The notes under the pieces were generated by a model that did not search any database, was not told where the DNA came from, and was given only the letters and a program-made list of their open reading frames with translations. This document shows, one piece after another, positions 1 to 11,571 of a stretch of DNA of 64,000 nt. How positions within the stretch are numbered: position 1 is the first letter of the stretch; every line of letters starts with the position of its first letter. Origin of the DNA: Phymatolithon calcareum (Eukaryota > Rhodophyta > Florideophyceae > Hapalidiales); contig OZ345362.1 in assembly GCA_977006965.1 (NCBI GenBank), forward strand, positions 2,356,001 through 2,420,000, given 5' to 3'. The translations under genes were made by a program, and so were the position numbers.

Positions 1-286
1 GGAGCGCTCTCATTGCAGATGTTGTAAAGCTTATTTTTATAGTTCGTTTATATTTATGTAGTTCCTGGGGATCTCGTTCTACTCTAGTTAGATTATCTAC
101 TGCTACTTAGTATTCGACTTGCGTGGGGGGAAGGAGGTAGCTCACCTTCGGCGACAAAGAGCTCGCAAGACGAAACGAAAAAGACATTCCCCCAACTTCC
201 TGTTTTCTTCCCTCACATTTGGTACCCCCAGCAGGGCCATGGAGCCTCCAAGTGAGCTCCGTTGGTAGAATGGCGACATCGACGCC
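1..286. other. No gene seen; left edge
   Basis: No convincing coding frame or RNA gene is visible. The stretch leads into the gag-like part of the retroelement remnant and may be its leader or LTR, but no LTR pair could be identified inside the window. Confidence 0.3.
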
Positions 287-568
287 ATGAAGTTCTTCTA
301 CATCTTCGAGAACATAGTTCAAAAAGACTTCGTCGAGGAGAAGGCTGAGCGAGTCGTTCAACACCTGACCGAAAAAGCTTTCAACTTCTACAACGACAAG
401 TTTGTTCGCGAGGACACCCCTAATCCCGAATCCAAGGATTACGCTCTCATGAAAGCAAACATCCTCGCCGAGGTTGCTCCGCGCTGTAGCCAAGAATTGA
501 TCATGCGTGAAGGAGTCACACTCAAGTACACCGGAGCTGACGTTGACGCATTCGTTCGCAAAGCTTAA
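287..568 (+). pseudogene. Gag-like fragment of a Ty3/gypsy retrotransposon
   Basis: A 93-residue ATG-initiated frame, predicted mostly helical and rich in Lys, Glu and Phe. I read it as a gag capsid-like piece because it lies 5' of, and on the same strand as, gypsy-type reverse transcriptase and integrase sequence. Downstream the frame breaks repeatedly (604-909, 1102-1403, 1400-1618), so the gag/protease part is decayed. No protease active-site motif or CCHC knuckle was recognised. The assignment rests mainly on position. Confidence 0.4.
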
Positions 569-2489
569 AGCTCCATGGCGAAATCAAGTTCAATGAGTCA
601 TCCATGCACGGTCTCCTCTGTGATACCATTTCACCCTCTTCATCCATTTTTTATTCTGTTCTGCTTCGGGTAGCAGCTTTCTTTACCGAAATCAAGAACG
701 CCTGTACTAGCTATGCCGAAGGACAAAAGATGATCTATCGTACTGGACACAACGCCGCTCTCGCCGATGTCGTTCATGAAGCAGGTCCGCATGTCGGCTT
801 CCAATCTGATGCTGGGAAGAAGATAGACAGACTCTGCGATCTGGTGAGCGACTTAGCCATCTCCCAGAGGAAGGAAGTGCTCCAGCCTGGTGGTCGCCCC
901 AAAACGTAGAGCTATTTCAAGGCGGATGGTCACTTGTAAACCCATTACATAGACAACCCCATGAAGGAGATGGGCCACTCTTTCAAGAAATGGGGACACA
1001 ACAAAGTCGCCTAGTAATCTAAACAGTGTCATGAAATCGACCAATTCATCGCTCGTCAGCAGAAACGTCCCTAGACACATCTTGCTCCTCAGAAAGGAGC
1101 TTTGGCGCCTTCAAAGAATACCTACGTCCTTACTCTTGATCCAGAGGAAGTCTTTCCAGAGGAGTGTGGATCGAGAACAACCAGAACATCGTCGCCATCA
1201 AGAGTAATGCAGATGGAGAACCGCTTTCCAAGAACGATAGTCGAGAGGGGGACGATGAGCAGATGCAAGTTTTTCGCGCACCGTCTACCCTTCTATCCAT
1301 CCAGAACACCATCCCGAGTCGTATGACGAATAATATGAAGAAAAATCAGCGAGGAACACTGCGGGCGAAGAGCTTGGCAGCCGTGTCGAGAATTACGACT
1401 TGATATCTAACCTCGCTCAAGCCCCCAACGGTCTCTCCTTCGGGAAACTCCTTAGTGGAGACGCAATCGAAGCTCGAGTGGATGTTCAGAAACTCATCTC
1501 TCGCCGCATTCAATCGAAAAAGACAACCAAGGCTCGAATCATTGACGCAGAGAAAATGGGGTACCCGTCAATCTTACTAGTCGCCACGTGTTTGCCAAAG
1601 ATCAACTTAGTTACCTAGTTGTGTATGCCCTCATCCATACAGGCGCCATCCCCAAAGTGAGCTCGCTAACCATCTTCACATTATCCCCACTCACACTCGA
1701 GGCAGGCTTAACGACTTCTCCGGAAACAAAGAAGAAAGCTTTGGTATTGCTGAAGAAGTCGCAGTTACCTTCAACACCGTGAGGAAACCCATCACATCCC
1801 TTGTCTCTGTGAGCTCGACGGACAGTCTAATCATTCGTATGCAGACACATAAAAAGCATATGACCAAGATGGAAATCGGTTGCAGCATCTTTACCATCAA
1901 ATATGGCAGATCCAAATTCAAGCTCACCCTTGTCCACGAACCGCAATAGTCCTACTCCACCAATGACTAATAGTTTACTTCGGAGTCTGAGAGTGATTCT
2001 GATTCCAGTTCAGACTCCGATTCAGACATTATACAGGTCTTGGTTTGGATGAAGATGATGATGGAATGGTCGCCGTACTGACTGTTGTTGGCGACGAGAA
2101 CGACAAACCTGTAGAAGTACCTATCATCTACAAGAATACTTTCCACCTTGACAATGAATCCCGAAACAAGCTCATTTACTTCCTCCTGACTCACGACACA
2201 GTCGCTGAGTCACATCATGACTTCTGTTCTTTTTCTGTTCTAACCCTACATTCGTTATCCCTGACATTCGATACCACTATCTATCATCGTGCTCGTCGTC
2301 GTCCATCGATGCACAACACGCTTGTAAAAAAAGAATCGAGCGAATGCTTGCCGTCGGTATTAACCGCCGTGCAACCTCCGCCTGGTCCTTTCCTGTCGTC
2401 ATAGCGAACAAGTCAGATGGTACTCCGGGGTTTTTGTGTTGATTTCAGGAAATTGAGGAAGCTCATGACTCCTGCTCGGTGGCCAACGC

Positions 2490-2627
2490 CCCGTTCCGCG
2501 TGCCACATTCAAACGCATGATGGACCAGCTTTTTCAGGAGATTGATTTCATGAGCGTGCACCTTGATGACATTTTTATCCATTCCAAGAACTTTACCGAG
2601 CATTTTCAAAATCTTAAATCCGACATT
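2490..2627 (+). pseudogene. Ty3/gypsy reverse transcriptase fragment (palm motif)
   Basis: The frame holds a gypsy-like signature: a PATF-type phenylalanine motif followed by MMDQLF, then the polymerase box HLDDIFIHSKN, in which the two aspartates of the YxDD-type motif are kept. This is the metal-binding palm of retrotransposon reverse transcriptase. Fingers, thumb and RNase H are missing: the frame passes within about 150 bp into integrase-like sequence, so roughly 1 kb of pol was deleted. Upstream frames contain stops. It is a dead remnant. Confidence 0.75.
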
Positions 2628-2788
2628 GGGAATTCTACGCCACGTTCAATATTATCTGAGACCGATATTGGTGGCCATTTATGCGCAACGATGTCTCCAA
2701 GCACGTCCCCACTTGTAAAGAGGGACAAAAAAGCAAACCGTATGCTAAATACAAGTCTGCACAATGCCAGTCGGTAAACAGCATATTT

Positions 2789-3079
2789 GACAAATCGTCA
2801 TCAGATTTCGCCAGATCAATGCCACGCTCGCACAAAGGAAATCGATACCTACTCATCGGGGTTGAGCACTCGACCGGATGGCTGATTGCTGCCGCACTTC
2901 CGAACGTGATCACCACAGACGTCGTCCAGTTCATTTGCGAACATATTGTCCAACCGTTCGGAGCTGCGCGTAGTACATTGAGCGATAACGGTACTCCGTT
3001 CACATCGGCGCATACTCAAGATTACGCCACTGCTATCGACAGTACATGGCGTTTCGTTTCGCCGTACTTTTCATCATGA
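2789..3079 (+). pseudogene. Ty3/gypsy integrase core fragment
   Basis: The frame encodes an rve-type integrase core. A first acidic site lies in DFARSMPRSHKGNRYLL, then a strand/helix stretch with GVEHSTGWLIAAALPN, then the second acidic motif LSDNGTPFTS, which corresponds to the usual DNGxxF. A TGA stop at 3077-3079 ends the frame before the catalytic Glu. Continuation can be followed in other frames at 3130-3330, so several frameshifts separate the core from the C-terminal domain. Confidence 0.8.
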
Positions 3080-3345
3080 AATAGAAAGGTCGAAAGGATA
3101 GTTCGCACACTGAAAACGGCTTTACACAAGACAATTGGGAGCGCCACTGCCAGTTAGGACAAAGCTCTGCCATCTGGTCTTGCAGAGTACAGCCAATGCC
3201 CAGGTTCGACGGGCCTTTCTCCTTTCGAGCTTCTGTACGGCTTTCTGCCCAGATTCACCGAGAGTGGTACACACTCCGTTTGAAATCGTCCGGATCAAGC
3301 CCGCGATATCAAGGTAGTAAATATTCTCACCAAGCGCGCCGACAG

Positions 3346-3540
3346 AGTTGTTCGTCTTCGAACAAAACCGGAAGCCACGTTCAAAGTTGGAGATGATGTC
3401 CTTCTGTACAACTACAACGCGCAGATGGGATTTGAACTATCTTTCGCGACATCAAAGTGGTTTGGCCCTTACCGTATCACAGCTCCAGACCATCCCAAGT
3501 ATGCACTGCAGACTTCCGCCGGGCGAAGATAGCGCCGTAG
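3346..3540 (+). pseudogene. Integrase C-terminal domain remnant
   Basis: Read from about 3355, the sequence gives an SH3-like integrase C-terminal piece: KVGDDVLLYNYNAQ, then SKWFGPYRI, matching the conserved 'F..GD.V......KL...W.GPY.V' pattern of gypsy integrases. It is out of frame with the core above. No chromodomain and no 3' LTR were recognised. Confidence 0.7.
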
Positions 3541-3599
3541 TATTCATGCCCGCCGTCTAACGCGGTACATCCTGAGAGAGGCAGCAGTTCCGTGTCCCA

Positions 3600-5812
3600 C
3601 TCTTAGGCATGACATACTCGCACACCATCCGTAATGGCTCACCGGTCATGTACTACAACCAGACATTCATGCCACTTCCACCGCTCAAAAACAATGCCCC
3701 ATATTAATCGACATCGACTACGATCACCAATCGCCCTCCATATCTATCAACCATGTCGGCAACGGAAGGAGGATTTTGAGGTCATTCGCATAAGACACGA
3801 TCTGCCGACCAGCAGATTCAATGTTCTCGGCCGCCCATCCTTAATCATCTCCGCATCGGCTGACCGATATCGTTCTTGGTAGTGGGTGAGCATTACCACA
3901 TCGATGCCGAAGCCAAGACCTGACACACCTGCCCTCCCGAGATCTCTCCGAGGCCATCAATAGACCGCCTCAATGATTGCGAAAAGTTGCGCGTAACCTC
4001 ATAGGATCTAACGATCCACCGTCAGCCGTAATCCACTACCACACTCACGCCAGAAAAAGCGGGAAACATGTTAGAAATACTTCACCACAGTAGTGAGGAG
4101 AGGCCTTAAACAGATCTTTTAGTCGAGAACGTCTCCGAGTCAATCCCCCTACCGGCACAATCTCAAACGTCATTCGTCCCTAGGGAAAAAACAGCGAAAC
4201 TTGCGAACTCCATATCGTCCGGTTTCATACACAACCAATCCGCCTTCGGGCATGCCTTCGATCGTCACCTGCACAATCGCAGTCACGCAAGTACGCAGTC
4301 AAAAGCTTCGTCAGAAAAAAATCGACACCTCCCATCAAAATTGAACCGCTTCTTGGAAAGAGGGTCAAAACACTCAACATCCGCGTCAGATTCCATCATC
4401 CTATCTTCGGGCTCCAGTTTGTTTCTCCTTCGTTACCACTTCCTTCTTGTTTCCAATTGTTTTCGTTGATATCGACTATTCGCCCTGAAATCATGCAGCA
4501 TTTCTGCTGCCTCCGCCATACGTATTTGAATTGTGCACAACGGTCCGGCATCCGATTCTTCCTACGAAACCTACCCTCATCGCTCACAACGTACTAGCAT
4601 CAAAAGAATTATAAGCAATGACCATTGGTAAATTATTCTCCAGCAGATCGAGTGAGTTGCATCCACGAATGTCCCATGGGTACCAGTTCTTCAACCGCAG
4701 CGCGGCCTAAAACCTATTCTATTATACTTTCTGTATTCTCCACTGAGCCCGCCCTATTCCCATTAGGTCCATGTCAATACCAGCTTCTGACCAGAACTGT
4801 AAAGACGTTACTATTGCGGAGCTGGATGTCGCGCAAGCTATACTGAGTCCGTATTTGAGTATTTTTTTGAAATTGGAAGTTATTAAACGCCCTCAGTAAC
4901 ACCAATGAGACTACATGCGAGATAAGTTTCAGCAGCTACGCTCTCCTGGCATCGATCATATACTCAAAAAAGTGAAACCCGTTTTATCGACGTAGCCTTA
5001 GCTGTTAAAATACTCTCACCAATAAAGGGAGGAGTGAAAAGCTTGTCGTACACTGCTCAGATTTCCTATGGAGCTCAGGATCGCAGCTCAATTGACGCCT
5101 TGTCTATTCCATTTCGTTCTAAAAGACGACAGTGAAGGATAGTATCTTGTCTAGATCTTTTTCCGTGATATTAATCTCGTCTTTGTTAGTTGATATCTTC
5201 AGAGGTATTCTTCCAAGTTTATCATGAGCACTTGAGTATTGTTGCCAGTGAGACATATGAAAACACAAATATCAAGAAGTACACAAAGCGGAAAGTCTTA
5301 GAAGCTGCTGTGAAAGCTGAAAAAGACAAAAACGGCTTATATCGCTCGTCGAAACACTGCCTGTGCTTCAAGTCCAGAAAAGGTGCTGCTGTCGAGCTAG
5401 CTCGAAGGCGTATTTTTGAACGAGGCCTGATGGACCGCCAAAGAGTCCCGTTGACACTCAAGGCAGCGAGATTAATCATCAGGCCATCTCTCAAACCTAA
5501 TCCTCTCACAGTTTTGGCATTTCCCGACTGGTTTCCACCATCGCACAGACGAGCTAAATTGATCTTACATCAGCTAATTGGGATTGTTCCCTTCTGGTGG
5601 CCGCTTTTCACACTGGGCACAGTGTGCGGAAGCAAGCACTGAATACTGCAGGCATTTGCTTCCGGATTTGGACACCGTTTCGCATTGCATCATTTTTGGG
5701 CTCTTTATGAAAATCATTGCTGGGAAGTGAAATCTGAGGCCCATCACATTAGGATTTGTGTATATAGGCAGGGAGTTGCGGGAAAACACGAATGGAAGAC
5801 TTTATTCGAAGT
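3600..5812. other. No supported gene; decayed AT-rich DNA
   Basis: Only short open frames interrupted by stops are visible. The longest (5190-5642, +, 150 residues) starts at a TTG, has no in-frame ATG until late, and shows a Lys/Arg-rich segment but no motif I recognise. It might be an eroded transposon ORF. A copy of a short GGGAGTTGCGGGAAA motif lies near 5771 and recurs at 7182 and, inverted, at 9273. Confidence 0.35.
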
Positions 5813-6748
5813 TTAAATACAGTCAAACTCAGACTGGTTGTTAACTACTGTGTAGTTTTCAGCATATGCACACAGAGTAATATATAGTGTATTACAACCG
5901 CTAGCAGTGTGGGTGAGCGGATGGATGGAGTGGATATGTGTTTCTACAGGGAACGGAAGGGGAAACCGCGAAACTGACTCAATGCCGTAAATGACGCGCT
6001 CTCGCGTGCCCCGCAGTGCGTTTTCGAATGCAAGATATTGTGGGTGGAACTTGGAAAAGGGCTCTAAGGCCGTCCCGATGGCGCTTTGCCTGAGCCACTT
6101 GGAATGCAGGATATCCATGTTGAGTAACACCATTGGCCAGCTCACCGACAACTCTAGCACAAGCCCTCCTGATTCTACTTTCATCTGCCAGTGGCCCTTG
6201 CCCATACCGGAAGGCATCAGTGATGCAATATTGACCATCTTTGTCTTGGTATTGGGATGTTCCCATTCCGTCGTCAAGTGTAGCGGCTTGAATGCATGAG
6301 CACCGAGTAAGAAGGACGGACCGGCTGTGAGGTCATCGTGGTCGTCCTCGCCGGGCGCTTCTACTGCATCAGTCACCTTGCGCTTCTTCAACACTGAACC
6401 GACGACGTACGGCATGACCTTGACGTCGATATCGTCAAGATCTCCATCGCTATCGCCTGCACCGTTTTCGAATAATAACATAAAATTTGTAAGTAAAATA
6501 AGAAATGCTAGCCCAAAAAAGGCATTTCGCGGCTTACCAGTCATATTGCGGTTCTCCTTCTTGATACCGTTTAGGCGAGTTCGAAAAGGGTCCAGGCGAT
6601 GATTGGAAAAGAACATCGGATTAGAGTCATAAACGGCCCTTGGATCGCTCATATCCGTGATATCACCACGATCAAACATAGCACGCAAAAGCTGGACTGC
6701 CTCACAGGCCTCAGTTAGCTTCCTATGTGTAGCGGGCTGGTTCACCAT
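5813..6748 (-). CDS. Unrecognised protein with an 81-bp intron
   Basis: An ATG at 6748 opens a frame to 5813. I place an intron at 6537-6457 on the minus strand: donor GTAAGC, acceptor GTGCAG. It is 81 bp, contains no stop and is a multiple of three, so the unspliced frame also reads through. Splicing joins NMTG to DSDGDLDD and gives 284 residues. The intron would otherwise encode a false membrane-like stretch (AFFGLAFLILLTNFMLLF). The protein has an acidic run after the junction, a basic KKRK motif and no transmembrane segment once spliced. I do not recognise the family; it may be a host gene or carried by an element. Confidence 0.5.
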   Translation of the reverse strand: MVNQPATHRKLTEACEAVQLLRAMFDRGDITDMSDPRAVYDSNPMFFSNHRLDPFRTRLNGIKKENRNMTGKPRNAFFGLAFLILLTNFMLLFENGAGDSDGDLDDIDVKVMPYVVGSVLKKRKVTDAVEAPGEDDHDDLTAGPSFLLGAHAFKPLHLTTEWEHPNTKTKMVNIASLMPSGMGKGHWQMKVESGGLVLELSVSWPMVLLNMDILHSKWLRQSAIGTALEPFSKFHPQYLAFENALRGTRERVIYGIESVSRFPLPFPVETHIHSIHPLTHTASGCNTLYITLCAYAENYTVVNNQSEFDCI

Positions 6749-7181
6749 TGCAGAGGGCTACCGTTTGAACCAGCAGTAGCTGTTAGGCTTAGTGCCATGA
6801 GCGGAGGCGCTATGTGATTTATACTGCAGTACTAGTGTAATACTCGTACTCCTGGATTGTGCGACCTGGAGCCCTGGCAAAGGGATCCTGATAGATGCTG
6901 TGGCCGCCTCCTCGAATCCCACGCGGTGGATCTGCAGTGCCGGGGTATGTACTGTAATTTTGATCCTGAACAATATCATGCACAATGATTGGACGAGATT
7001 CGAAAACAATTGCCTGATCCTCACCTGATTATGTAGCTTTTGTCCTCTAAGCATACGTTCTCGTATATGCGGGATTCATCATGTGTGACCGGATGACAAG
7101 GACGAAATTACTTCTTTGTGCACAATTTCGAACCGAATATTTGCCGAATATTTGGCAGTGTTCAACAGCTACTATAGCATT

Positions 7182-9289
7182 CTGGGAATTGCGGGAAACC
7201 TTTGGCACTAATAGTGAGGTTTCTAATGGCTATACAGCACTAAAAACACCGAATATCGAAAGAGCACTGGCAGTTTAACAAGTACCAACAAAAAAAGTAA
7301 TTCCGTGCTTAAGAACTTAGAATATTCGGTCACTAAATGTGCCCTTATTTGGCGAATTTGCGAATATTCGGCAACTTTGAGTGGCGAATTCTCTTAATCT
7401 GTAGGTAAAGAGACTGCAATTTTTCCGAATCTATAAAGACAGAACCACGAACAGTATTTGTTTTTAATGTGAGCTACAGAGTTCCTTGGGAACCACCTCA
7501 ATTCGGCGCGACAAGTTTAGCGATTGAATACATTCGAATATTCGGCTCATGTCTCCCGCTTAAAGACGGAGGTCACTGTTGAAATAGCCAAGGTCACGCT
7601 AAAACGGTGTCCGTCGGAGAGTACACATATAAATTACATTGTGTAAGAAACCGTAATAATGGCAACATAATTATGAATAGTAAATAATGCTGCATATTAT
7701 GTCGGAGTACTATAAGTTCATCCCTATGGCCAGCAGTACACCAGATTGATTCTCTCAAAATTATAAATAGGTTTCAAATTGCAGGATAATCTGTTGTATG
7801 CTACAGCGTATGACACGTAGCGCAATGTAGGGTAGAAGGCGTTCTCGCGCACGCGGCAATAATAGCGGGCAAGAACCCCCGGAGGAAAGAAGGACTCCTC
7901 CAGTATTTATTTGGATCCGGGGTTAACCCGGACCGGTCAGCGAGAAAGAGAACAAAAGAGCAGCAAGGTAAGTGTGCGCGTCTCCTTCCGTCCTCTTTTT
8001 CTGAACAAGAAGCTCGGCGCGTGTATATATGTCGGCGCGAGATTGAAGTATGATCACTAATACAAAAATATCTTCTTATGATAAATGCCACGTGTATCGA
8101 TATGATCAACATAATCATATAATCATATTGAGATATGGTGACAGCAAGGCTACTGAACAAGAGCACTGTACAGCTCAGTACTGCACGGATTATGGACGGC
8201 TCGCCACGTTAGCTCTCGAAGACACTTGACGTATGCGCTCCCAATCGGCTCTCCGGATGCATCCTTTAAGAGCTAAATTCGGAGAGTCGGCAGTAATCGA
8301 TCCGTTGTGCAAGGTCTCCTTAATGTTAACACCGTGCAATATACCACCTCGAGCTTTCATCGAACACTCTCAGGTCATCCAATCCCGGGGAAAGGACGTC
8401 AGCTTTCTGACCGAAACACGCCGATTTAAGGCTCTATTCGGCGTCACTCCATTGGTTTGTTCAATCGCACGGCGTACAATTGGGACATCTCTGCCGCTGA
8501 AGGCACGCCCGTGCCGCTTGCTGTGGAGCCTTTTATTTGTAAAATTATATGCCCACGAGCATGCTAATCGAGCTCTGACCAAGGTCGATGAAAAGACGTT
8601 TTGGTTTTGGTCTTGGCGTTTTGTTCAATTGTTGTCGAAGCTAAATGCTGTAAGTTAATTTTTTTCGAGTTTTTAAGTCTCTTTATATTCTTTTCTAATT
8701 CCTGTTATAGATTAAATGGGGAAATCGCCTGAGATCAGGAACAGGACTAAGATTCAATGCCACGGTTGACGGTACTGATTTTCGAATCCGTGAGCCCGTG
8801 CCTTTTAATTCGAAGTGGTAGAGCCACAAATTTAAAGGTCCAGGCTTGCCGTACGAAGTCGGGATAAGTGTTGGCGATGGGTGGTTGGTGTGGACAAACG
8901 GGCCTTTCCCTTGTCGGAGATACTCTGATCTCAAGATATTCCGCCGAGAGATGAAAAAAGCTCTACTAGCTGGTGAGACTATTGTTGCGGACGGGACATA
9001 CAGGGGCGAGAAATGTGAGCAACTTGCTCGCCTAGGCGATACGATTCCTAATCGTTTTTACGGTACTGTGCGGGCCAGGCATGAGACCTGTAATCGGCGA
9101 TTCAAACAATTTGGTGTTCTAAGCCAACGTTTCCGCCACAATATTCGCAAGCACAATGTGTGTTTCCTTGCAGTAGCAAATTTGTCTCAACTCATGATTC
9201 AAAACGGCCATCCTCTATTCACTCTGAAAAAATAAAACTGCTCTGAACTGAGACGAATTGGCATGTATGATATTTCCCGCAACTCCCAG
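7182..9289 (+). mobile_element. PIF/Harbinger-like DNA transposon (decayed), tentative ends
   Basis: The transposase pseudogene at 8233-9235 is bracketed by short inverted repeats: CTGGGAATTGCGGGAAA at 7182-7198 and its reverse complement with one mismatch at 9273-9289. I propose these as the element ends. No clear 3-bp target duplication was seen, so the ends are provisional. The 5' half (7200-8230) is AT-rich and contains several CGAATATTCGG-like motifs, perhaps from later insertions. Confidence 0.5.
8233..9235 (+). pseudogene. DDE_Tnp_4 (PIF/Harbinger-type) transposase, one in-frame stop
   Basis: Two exons are joined by a 61-bp intron at 8650-8710 (GTAAGT...TTATAG, phase 0). Exon 1 carries an N-terminal region with KALFGVTPLVC and FKLYAHEHANRALTKVDEKTFWFW-like helical sequence in short form. 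Exon 2 begins IKWGNRLRSG and carries the DDE-type core: ATVDGTDFRI (first Asp), ETIVADGTYRG (second Asp) and HETCNRRFKQFGVLSQRFRH (Glu region), then a conserved tail with NVCFLAVANL. A single TAG after NSKW, just before SHKFKGPGLPYEV, breaks the frame. Apart from that stop the gene looks nearly complete, so inactivation may be recent. Confidence 0.8.
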
Positions 9290-9404
9290 TACGAAAAGCG
9301 CGCTGCAGTGACTTACAGAAACAGAACTCCTAAGATCTTGGGAATTTTGAAACTAATATGTCTGCGATGACTATCACAACACGGAATACTGCTATATAAA
9401 TTTT

Positions 9405-10450
9405 TGAGGAAATTCACTACATGGCCAGTAAAAATTGGCAACATTCACTACATCACCATCTCTAGCTAAATCTACTGCTCACTCCTAGCCAAAAGTACTA
9501 TCATATCTCACTCTAGCCAAAACTAATACTCATCCGTTTTCAAAGCACTATGTAGGACTGTAAAATTTATTGCGCGCGCTACTCGCGACGCTTTGGATCC
9601 CCGTCTCAAGTAGCATCTCCGTCATCGCAGGCAGTAAGGTCGATAATCATGGACTGAGCCGCCTTGTCGATTTGTTTTCGTTTCTCCTCGACGACGTTGT
9701 GGATGTTCGGTCTCCCGCATGTCTGCGAATAGTGACCAGTGTTTCCGCACGAGAAGCAGTGACGGGTCCTCATTTCGGACAGCAAGTAGGGCTTCTTGCG
9801 CTTGCGGCCCGGCTTGGCCATAAGGTCAAACGGCACCAAATCATCCTGTGCGAGCTGGTCTCTAGTGACTGCAACACGCGTGATGCTACCCGCATGCTGT
9901 TTGGCCCACGTTCTAAACATTCATACGTCCCCGAACCAGTGCTTGTTCCACAGGTCGAACGACACCCGATGCTGCACCAAGCGCCTGGAAACGTACTAAA
10001 GTGCAGCAACGACGTAGCTACATGCCCTCAGGGCTCTTTAAAGCGACTACAAGAGCATGAAGCACGGTAATCGCTACTAACTGCCATTTAGAATGGTGTC
10101 TCTTCGCTGCGAACGACGCAGCTGAGCACGCCATTTTCGATGACCTCGGGCACCACAGGCAGCTTCTCCTCCCGGACGACTTTTTCCTGGTGCTTCTTGT
10201 GTTGTAGGAGATTTCGACGTTGACAACTTCGCCAAAGCTTGATGCAGCGTAGTCGCCCACCTGTAGCTCGAGCTTCTTTTTCATGATTTAGGAGTGTTTA
10301 ATGCGGAAGTGTTGTGTGTTGAACGTTGCAGATCAACACAACGTGCTTACAGAGCGCCGTCGTTCGTAACGGATGAGTAGTAGATATGGCTAGAGATGTC
10401 CATGTTTTGAACTTTGCCAATTTTTGGTCGCCATGTAGAGAGTTTCCTCA
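9405..10450 (-). mobile_element. DNA element with about 78-bp terminal inverted repeats and a zinc-knuckle ORF
   Basis: The left end (9405-9482) and the reverse complement of the right end (10373-10450) align over about 78 bases with roughly 75% identity by eye. Both begin TGAGGAAA and share CTACATGGC, AAAATTGGCAA and CATCTCTAGC. Long TIRs with a zinc-knuckle protein resemble Mutator-like elements. No exact 9-bp target duplication was found. The element is too short (about 1.05 kb) for a full transposase. Confidence 0.6.
9606..9920 (-). pseudogene. Zinc-knuckle C-terminal transposase fragment (MULE-like)
   Basis: A 104-residue ATG frame with one CCHC zinc knuckle, CFSCGNTGHYSQTC (C-x2-C-x4-H-x4-C), after a basic GRKRKKPYL segment. 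This arrangement is typical of the C-terminus of Mutator-like or retroelement proteins that bind nucleic acid. The frame directly upstream (10009-9921) shows KHWFGDV-like sequence ending in a stop, so the ORF is probably the truncated 3' end of a longer protein. A separate 88-residue ATG frame at 10284-10018 lies upstream on the same strand and has no recognised domain. Confidence 0.6.
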
Positions 10451-11563
10451 TAATATTTAATTTTTTCTTTACAGTACGGCGGTGCGCAGAAAATAAGCGA
10501 AGAAACATACTACGCAAAAATGCGTTAGGGAACGGTTTGGTCTACAGCTCCCCATATCAACGCCTCTGCTGACGCTTGGACAGCTTTCCTAGCGCCAAGA
10601 GGTTTTGGCTGGATTCTGTCTATGGAAGAGTTTTCTCTATCCCGTTAGGCGACATAGGCATTTCTCTATCCCATTAAATAAATACCTATCGCGCCATATT
10701 TCTACGCAGGCTTGGGGTGACACAAAATTCTACACATCGCTTGTATCACTTCCTCTTCTGCTCTTTCATCCATCCTGTGGTTGCTTTAGGTAGTGGTGAA
10801 GGGTTTTCAGAAGCCTCGTCAGTAGTTCATTGTATTTGTTGCCGTACGTTGAGGGGTGTCGCGGGGGGAAGCGGCCGAAAACCCACTTGACTGTTCTACG
10901 TCAGTGTTTTCTCCATTTGATTTGGATGGCACGATTTTGTTTCTCGTTCATATCTACAGATTTTTTTGTTTTTTGACCTTCTCCGTCTCGCTCCATGCCC
11001 TTTAGATTCGCAGTTTCTCTTTCTTGTGCGTGAACCTTCCATCTGCGGCCGTCTCGGCTGAGGCATTCAACATTTTGTGTGCTTCGAGGTATTGAATATC
11101 CCGCTATGCTTGTGCCAAGTCCTCATCTTTGCCCTCGTCGTTCTTTCTTTCCTCCAAGTTCCGTTTTGCATGCAGGAGTCGCGCAAAGTGTTCTCCTAAT
11201 TGCCTGTATCTGAGCTCTGGTGGTGTGATTCTGCACAGCGTTCGCGTTTGACGATTATTCCGCTTAGCAAAGTGGCCAATTAAAAGCGTGAATGGAATTC
11301 GACCATGGCGTTAAGCGCAGTGCGTATTTCCATCGATACTGGTGCAAGACCTTTCTCGGGAAGGCACTCTCTGCTCTGGTGGGGCTGCTAGACAGAGCCA
11401 CCCATTATGCTGAAGAGTGCGGGATGAAAGGGAAGACGAAGCAAGGAATAAGCCAAATAATTGATTGGAAGAGACGTCGAGACTAACATTAAAGCCAGCG
11501 AACAAGGCCCTTGCCCATGTCCCGGTATTCATCTACCTTGCGTCTATTTGACGGACTCCGTCA
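10451..11563. other. No supported gene
   Basis: Short frames only. No motif was recognised and composition is mixed AT-rich. A short duplicated phrase, TTTCTCTATCCC(G/A)TTA, occurs twice near 10630 and 10660. Confidence 0.3.
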
Positions 11564-11571
11564 CTTGAGAG

